This document shows positions 60,401-64,000 of a stretch of 64,000 nucleotides of DNA, in pieces; within the stretch, counting starts at the first letter, position 1, and every line of letters starts with the position of its first letter. Made by a program: the position numbers and the translations under genes. The DNA is taken from assembly GCF_001411555.2 (NCBI RefSeq), contig NC_049911.1:36407340-36471339 (forward strand), in the 5' to 3' direction. The notes under the pieces were generated by a model, which made no database searches, had not been told where the DNA came from, and saw only the letters and a list, made by a program, of their open reading frames with translations. The DNA is from Juglans regia. Its lineage: Eukaryota; Streptophyta; Magnoliopsida; Fagales; Juglandaceae.

Positions 60401-63229
60401 AAAGGACTGATGTCCTATGTTCAGGTTTTGGCATAGATGTCCTTGTTCTAGGTCCAGATCCCATTGCTTCTATATCCTAAATTGTAGTTTTTTTCCAAAG
60501 TTAGTTTGCATTATTTGCCGTTGATTACTTTCAGGGAGATATTTCTTTTCAATATTTGGTTGTTGGCATGCTAGTTTTTTTCATATATATATATTTTTAA
60601 TATTTTATAAAAACGTGTTTTCTTTACCTTCTCTTCTGCTGTCTCTAAAATCTTTTGTAAATTTAATATGCTATGCAGTATGTTGATAATTGATAGATGT
60701 TTATTTCTTTTGGCCAAATGTTTCTATAATCTCTATATTGTTATTATTGCAGACATTTGTTGCTCAGGAGCAGCTAAGTATGAAGAGGCTTTGGATTTTG
60801 AATAATCAAGGTTGGACAGTTGCATACAAGTCAGAAACAAAGAAGAATAGGTTAATCATGAAACTGGTGGGGATTTCTAAAATTGAAGATATCAAAGGAG
60901 GAGAGAAAGTTCTTACTGTATATTTCTTGTCGACAGAAATCCCTTTATGGATATTGTTTTTTGCTCTTGGTGTATCATCAGACAGAGAAGCTATGGACCT
61001 GATTGATTATGACATTGAAGATGCCAGCATATCGAATATACTGTTTGCCTCAATTCGCGAAGCTGATGAGAAATGTGGTGGCTTTCGTAGAGCAAAGAAA
61101 GCTCTAAGTTATGTAGATAAACTTGTAAAGAATACCAAATTTCCTCCTGGGGAATCTATTGAAGAGTGCTTTAGCAAGTATCTGTTTCCGGGACTCAAGG
61201 TCCCAAAACTGAAGGCTCGTTTTCTTGGGTATATGGTGAAGTGCCTCCTGCAGGCTTACACTGGCTGCAGAAAATGTGATAACAGGGATGATTTTAGAAA
61301 CAAGAGGTTTGACTTGGCAGGTGAGCTACTTGAGCGGGAGCTGAGAGTGCATCTTGCACATGCACGGAAGCGCATGGCAAAGGTTTTGCAGAGAGACCTT
61401 TATGGAGAGCGTAGTGTGCGTCCAATTGAACACTATCTGGATGCTTCCATAATCACCAATGGTCTTACACGAGCATTCTCAACTGGAGCATGGTCACATC
61501 CTTTCAAGAGGATGGAAAGGATTTCAGGTGTAGTGGCAACACTAGGGCGAACAAATCCATTACAGACATTGGCTGAAATGAGGAGAACACGCCAGCAGGT
61601 TCAGTACACAGGGAAAGTTGGCGATGCCAGATACCCGTAAGTGGTTTTGAACATGTATGAGGTGTTTTTCTATTCGTTACTGGTCATACAATCCCCCTTT
61701 TTTGACATATTGGTTGCATGAGAATGCTCGGGGAATTGTGCAAAAAAATATCAGATTTGAACTTGTCTGCTGGGATATAAATGGTGTCGTCAACATTCTC
61801 TTTACTATATCTTGGTCTATTTGGCACTTACCCAAAAAAATCCTGGTCCATTTAGCATTAATTGCCCCTTCCCTGTAAAGCAGAGTTAATGTTTTAATAG
61901 TGGCTCGGGTGCGCACCATTAATTTGTGTGCAATCTGCTTCTTGGTCTGAACAACCAATCACACTAAAGATAAATGCTGACTGGGCTAGCAATTTAAAAC
62001 ATCTGATTTTAGCATACAAGTTAAACCTGAAATTGTAATTAATGTGTCTCATTAAAGCAAAAGGGTATGTTGACCTGAAATTTCAGGACTCCTTGAGGCA
62101 CACTTTCCAATCCGTGATCAAGAGGTGACATTGAATGTATATGGCCTTTGGCATTACCGTGAGATTGTTCTCCCCTAATGAATTTATGGTATGTAAAAAT
62201 GAAATGTGGAGAGGTCAGTAATGAATATTCTTTGGCAACTTAATTGAGGAGGGCAGGAACGGGAAAGAGAATGAAAGTTGCAACTCTCTCATTGATGACG
62301 AGTCTCTGTTTCTTCTCAGGCTTCACAATTTATATGTATGCTATTTTTGAAGTATACTCCATACGTACCTTGATAATGCCTATAATTATTTTTCTTGATT
62401 ATTATTCAAATTTATCTTATAAATAAATATATGCTTTCTATAGTTGGAAATGAAGTAATAATAAGCAAGTGATAAAGTGATGATAAGAAAATAATTGCAT
62501 TGAATTTAGTAGATTTAACAAAGAAATTATGTCTAAGGTGAAATACTGGTAGGTTGGTGTTAGAGATGCCGATGGAAGTATTTGCTACTTATACAAGAAA
62601 AGGATGTCTCAGACATTAGGTGAATTATTCTTCCTTTTTTTTTTTTTTTTTCCTTTACTGTCTTTGTTTGCTTTCTAGAGACATGTCAAAGTAGCGAGGT
62701 TCAAGTAATTTCAGATTGCAATTAGCATTTGAGTGAGTTTTTCCCCTATATGTTATGCATACAGTATCATGAACTGTTTTAAAATTATCATGTCTTAGGT
62801 TTCAGCATCAATTTATGTGTGCTGTAGCATATGCATATTTTTTTCCTCATTATTGGAATGTTGAGTGCTTTATGCGTTCGGTATTTGAGATGTTTGTCTA
62901 CTAGAACTGTAAAATATTATCTGATAGGATTTTCTGTGTGCAGACATCCTTCTCACTGGGGGAGGGTATGCTTTCTGTCTACTCCAGACGGTGAAAATTG
63001 TGGGCTTGTGAAAAATTTGGCCATCACTGGCCTAGTAAGCACAAACATATTGGAGCCTATGACTCATATATTTTTTGATTGTGGGATGGAGGAGTTGGCA
63101 GATGATGCTTCAATGTGTAGAAAATATAAAGTGTTTTTGAATGGGGACTGGGTTGGAGTTTGTGAAGATTCCATTTCATTTGTTGCTGAGCTCAGGAATA
63201 AACGACGCCAAAAGCTGTTGCCACATCAG
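57493..63229 (+). CDS. NRPD2: RNA polymerase IV/V second subunit, partial
   Basis: Coding exons 57493-57960, 58612-58824, 60753-61636 and 62944-63229 join in frame to 617 residues; the remaining half lies past the window. Introns are GT-AG. The order of motifs follows RNA polymerase second-largest subunits: the N-terminal FCKKAAMSFFNEYGLISHQI segment, YFLIKGAEK, TVYFLSTEIP, the GKVGDARYPHPSHWGR stretch and STPDGENCGL. The N-terminus, with FCKKAA and a short acidic lead, is that of NRPD2/NRPE2 rather than Pol II NRPB2. The subunit pairs with NRPD1 or NRPE1 to form Pol IV (siRNA precursor synthesis) or Pol V (scaffold transcription) in RNA-directed DNA methylation in the nucleus. The catalytic half is not visible. 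The start MPMEESSD follows the acceptor at 57,486. Three LINE fragments occupy its introns. Confidence 0.9.
59185..59415 (+). mobile_element. LINE 3' fragment, sense, in NRPD2 intron
   Basis: The translation FEDKERSPDSFRDFFFHTLL from about 59,189 is the C-terminal tail of a plant L1 reverse-transcriptase protein; the 3' UTR contains gtgtactcgggctttgcctat and a poly-A run (59,408-59,415). A stop interrupts soon after. It is 5'-truncated. Confidence 0.7.
59449..60022 (-). mobile_element. LINE 3' fragment, antisense, in NRPD2 intron
   Basis: On the minus strand the frame reads PSSKVAFFTWTAALGKIL, then TVDNLRKRG, CYMCKRNGESIDHLLLH and LWAGILDRARLSWVMPKSV, the zinc-binding (zf-RVT) region of plant L1 elements with its C-x2-C...H-x4-H-like ligands partly kept. 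The reversed poly-A tail is the T-run at about 59,449-59,459. cgtagatttttg (left) and cgtggattttgg (right, 60,024-60,035) may be an aged target duplication. It sits tail to tail with the sense fragment 34 bp away. Confidence 0.75.
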
Positions 63230-64000
63230 GTTCTCTATTAGTCAAACCATATATAACCATACTTGTGTTATAATTGAGGCAGATTGATTGAACCATTTTT
63301 GGAATATTGCTTTGGATATAAAGTTGTTAGTATTTTATAAGAGCTTGAGGAAGTCTGCTCGGCAAACTTTCTTGTAGGTGGTTGCTGTTTGTGGGAAAAT
63401 ATGTACATAAATAGGCTGACCTTAATGCATGCTAGTGGACAGCCCCACTGCAAGCTATTATTTTTTCTATATGGGCTAGCTTGTTGGTGGATGCCTTGCC
63501 TGGTTAATTTATGCTGAATACTTAGCCACAATATTCCTATCACTCTTAAATCTCGTTTGCTCTGTGGTTTTGAAATTGTTTTCTGCCTTCTATAATATTT
63601 ACTTGGAAAATGCTATGAACTATATCCCCATCCCACTTTTAACCAATTATGTTAACTTAGCTTTGCTCGTTAAGCCTTATATGTTATTAAAAAAACAAGA
63701 GCTGATCTGAGGGTTGATGGAGAGGGTCACATCAATATTGCAGAATGAGATTGGGATGGGAGAACTCTATTTACTTTATCAATTATATAAATAGCAAAAA
63801 CAATTGTTAGTTCAAGTTTTTCACTATCTTCTAATTTGATTTATTCTCTCAAAAGTTCATTTTCTTGTCATGCGTGATATGATGCTCATCTAAATCTAAA
63901 TACTGAATTGTACTTGAAATCATAATATTGAAGTGTATATTTTAATTGTACATTTTCCTATCTTTGGTATGCTGTGTTGATCTCATTACATTACTGAGAA
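63230..64000. other. NRPD2 intron running past the window
   Basis: After the donor at 63,230 (GTTCTC, weak but required by the family alignment) no further NRPD2 exon is recognisable. The stretch is AT-rich, without repeats I can name. Confidence 0.5.

Overview
The window reads as nuclear DNA of a woody eudicot. It is AT-rich, has intron-bearing genes with plant-only families (WRKY group IIa, class II formin with a PTEN-like head, POLAR-like, NRPD2), and is full of MITEs, Helitron-like, CACTA, Copia and L1-type LINE debris. The many small AT-rich foldback elements with GATGAGATGAG-type ends make me lean to Fagales (walnut/pecan/oak group), but that is an inference. There are no operons, CRISPR arrays or tRNAs that I can support.

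Layout. Bases 1-12,300 are gene-poor transposon territory: a Helitron-like 3' end, two head-to-tail Helitron-like elements (3,827-8,136), several MITEs, a hAT-like element and a complete non-autonomous CACTA element with a GTG target duplication (9,296-11,481). A four-exon WRKY group IIa gene lies at 12,304-13,829 (+). A 17-exon class II formin fills 15,558-28,809 (-), with Copia and LINE remnants in its introns.

Bases 29,459-40,287 and 40,966-51,857 are two near-identical copies of one segment, separated by a Copia-like LTR and a run of exactly 100 N. Each copy holds a 24-codon ORF abutting a degenerate histone H4, a broken piece of a chloroplast RNA-binding protein (cp31 type), a set of MITEs and a three-exon POLAR-like gene. 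Copy A ends where an LTR (TGTTA...TAACA) begins; copy B has the intact 'empty' sequence at that base and runs on into the promoter of a chorismate mutase gene. The simplest reading is that the copies are two haplotypes placed in series by the assembler, one with a retrotransposon insertion.

After copy B come a five-exon chorismate mutase with an N-terminal signal-like hydrophobic segment (52,224-54,276, +), a MITE-bearing spacer, and the first four coding exons of NRPD2/NRPE2, the second subunit of RNA polymerases IV and V (57,493 to beyond the window, +), with three LINE 3' ends in its introns.

The genes do not form a pathway. WRKY acts in defence transcription, the formin in actin and microtubule organisation, POLAR in polarity of stomatal-lineage divisions, chorismate mutase in Phe/Tyr supply, and NRPD2 in RNA-directed DNA methylation, the process that silences elements like those crowding this window. 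I found no convincing undescribed multi-gene system. The strongest observations are the filled-site/empty-site duplication, the unusual H4 copies, the tandem Helitron-like pair and the chorismate mutase with a secretory-type leader.
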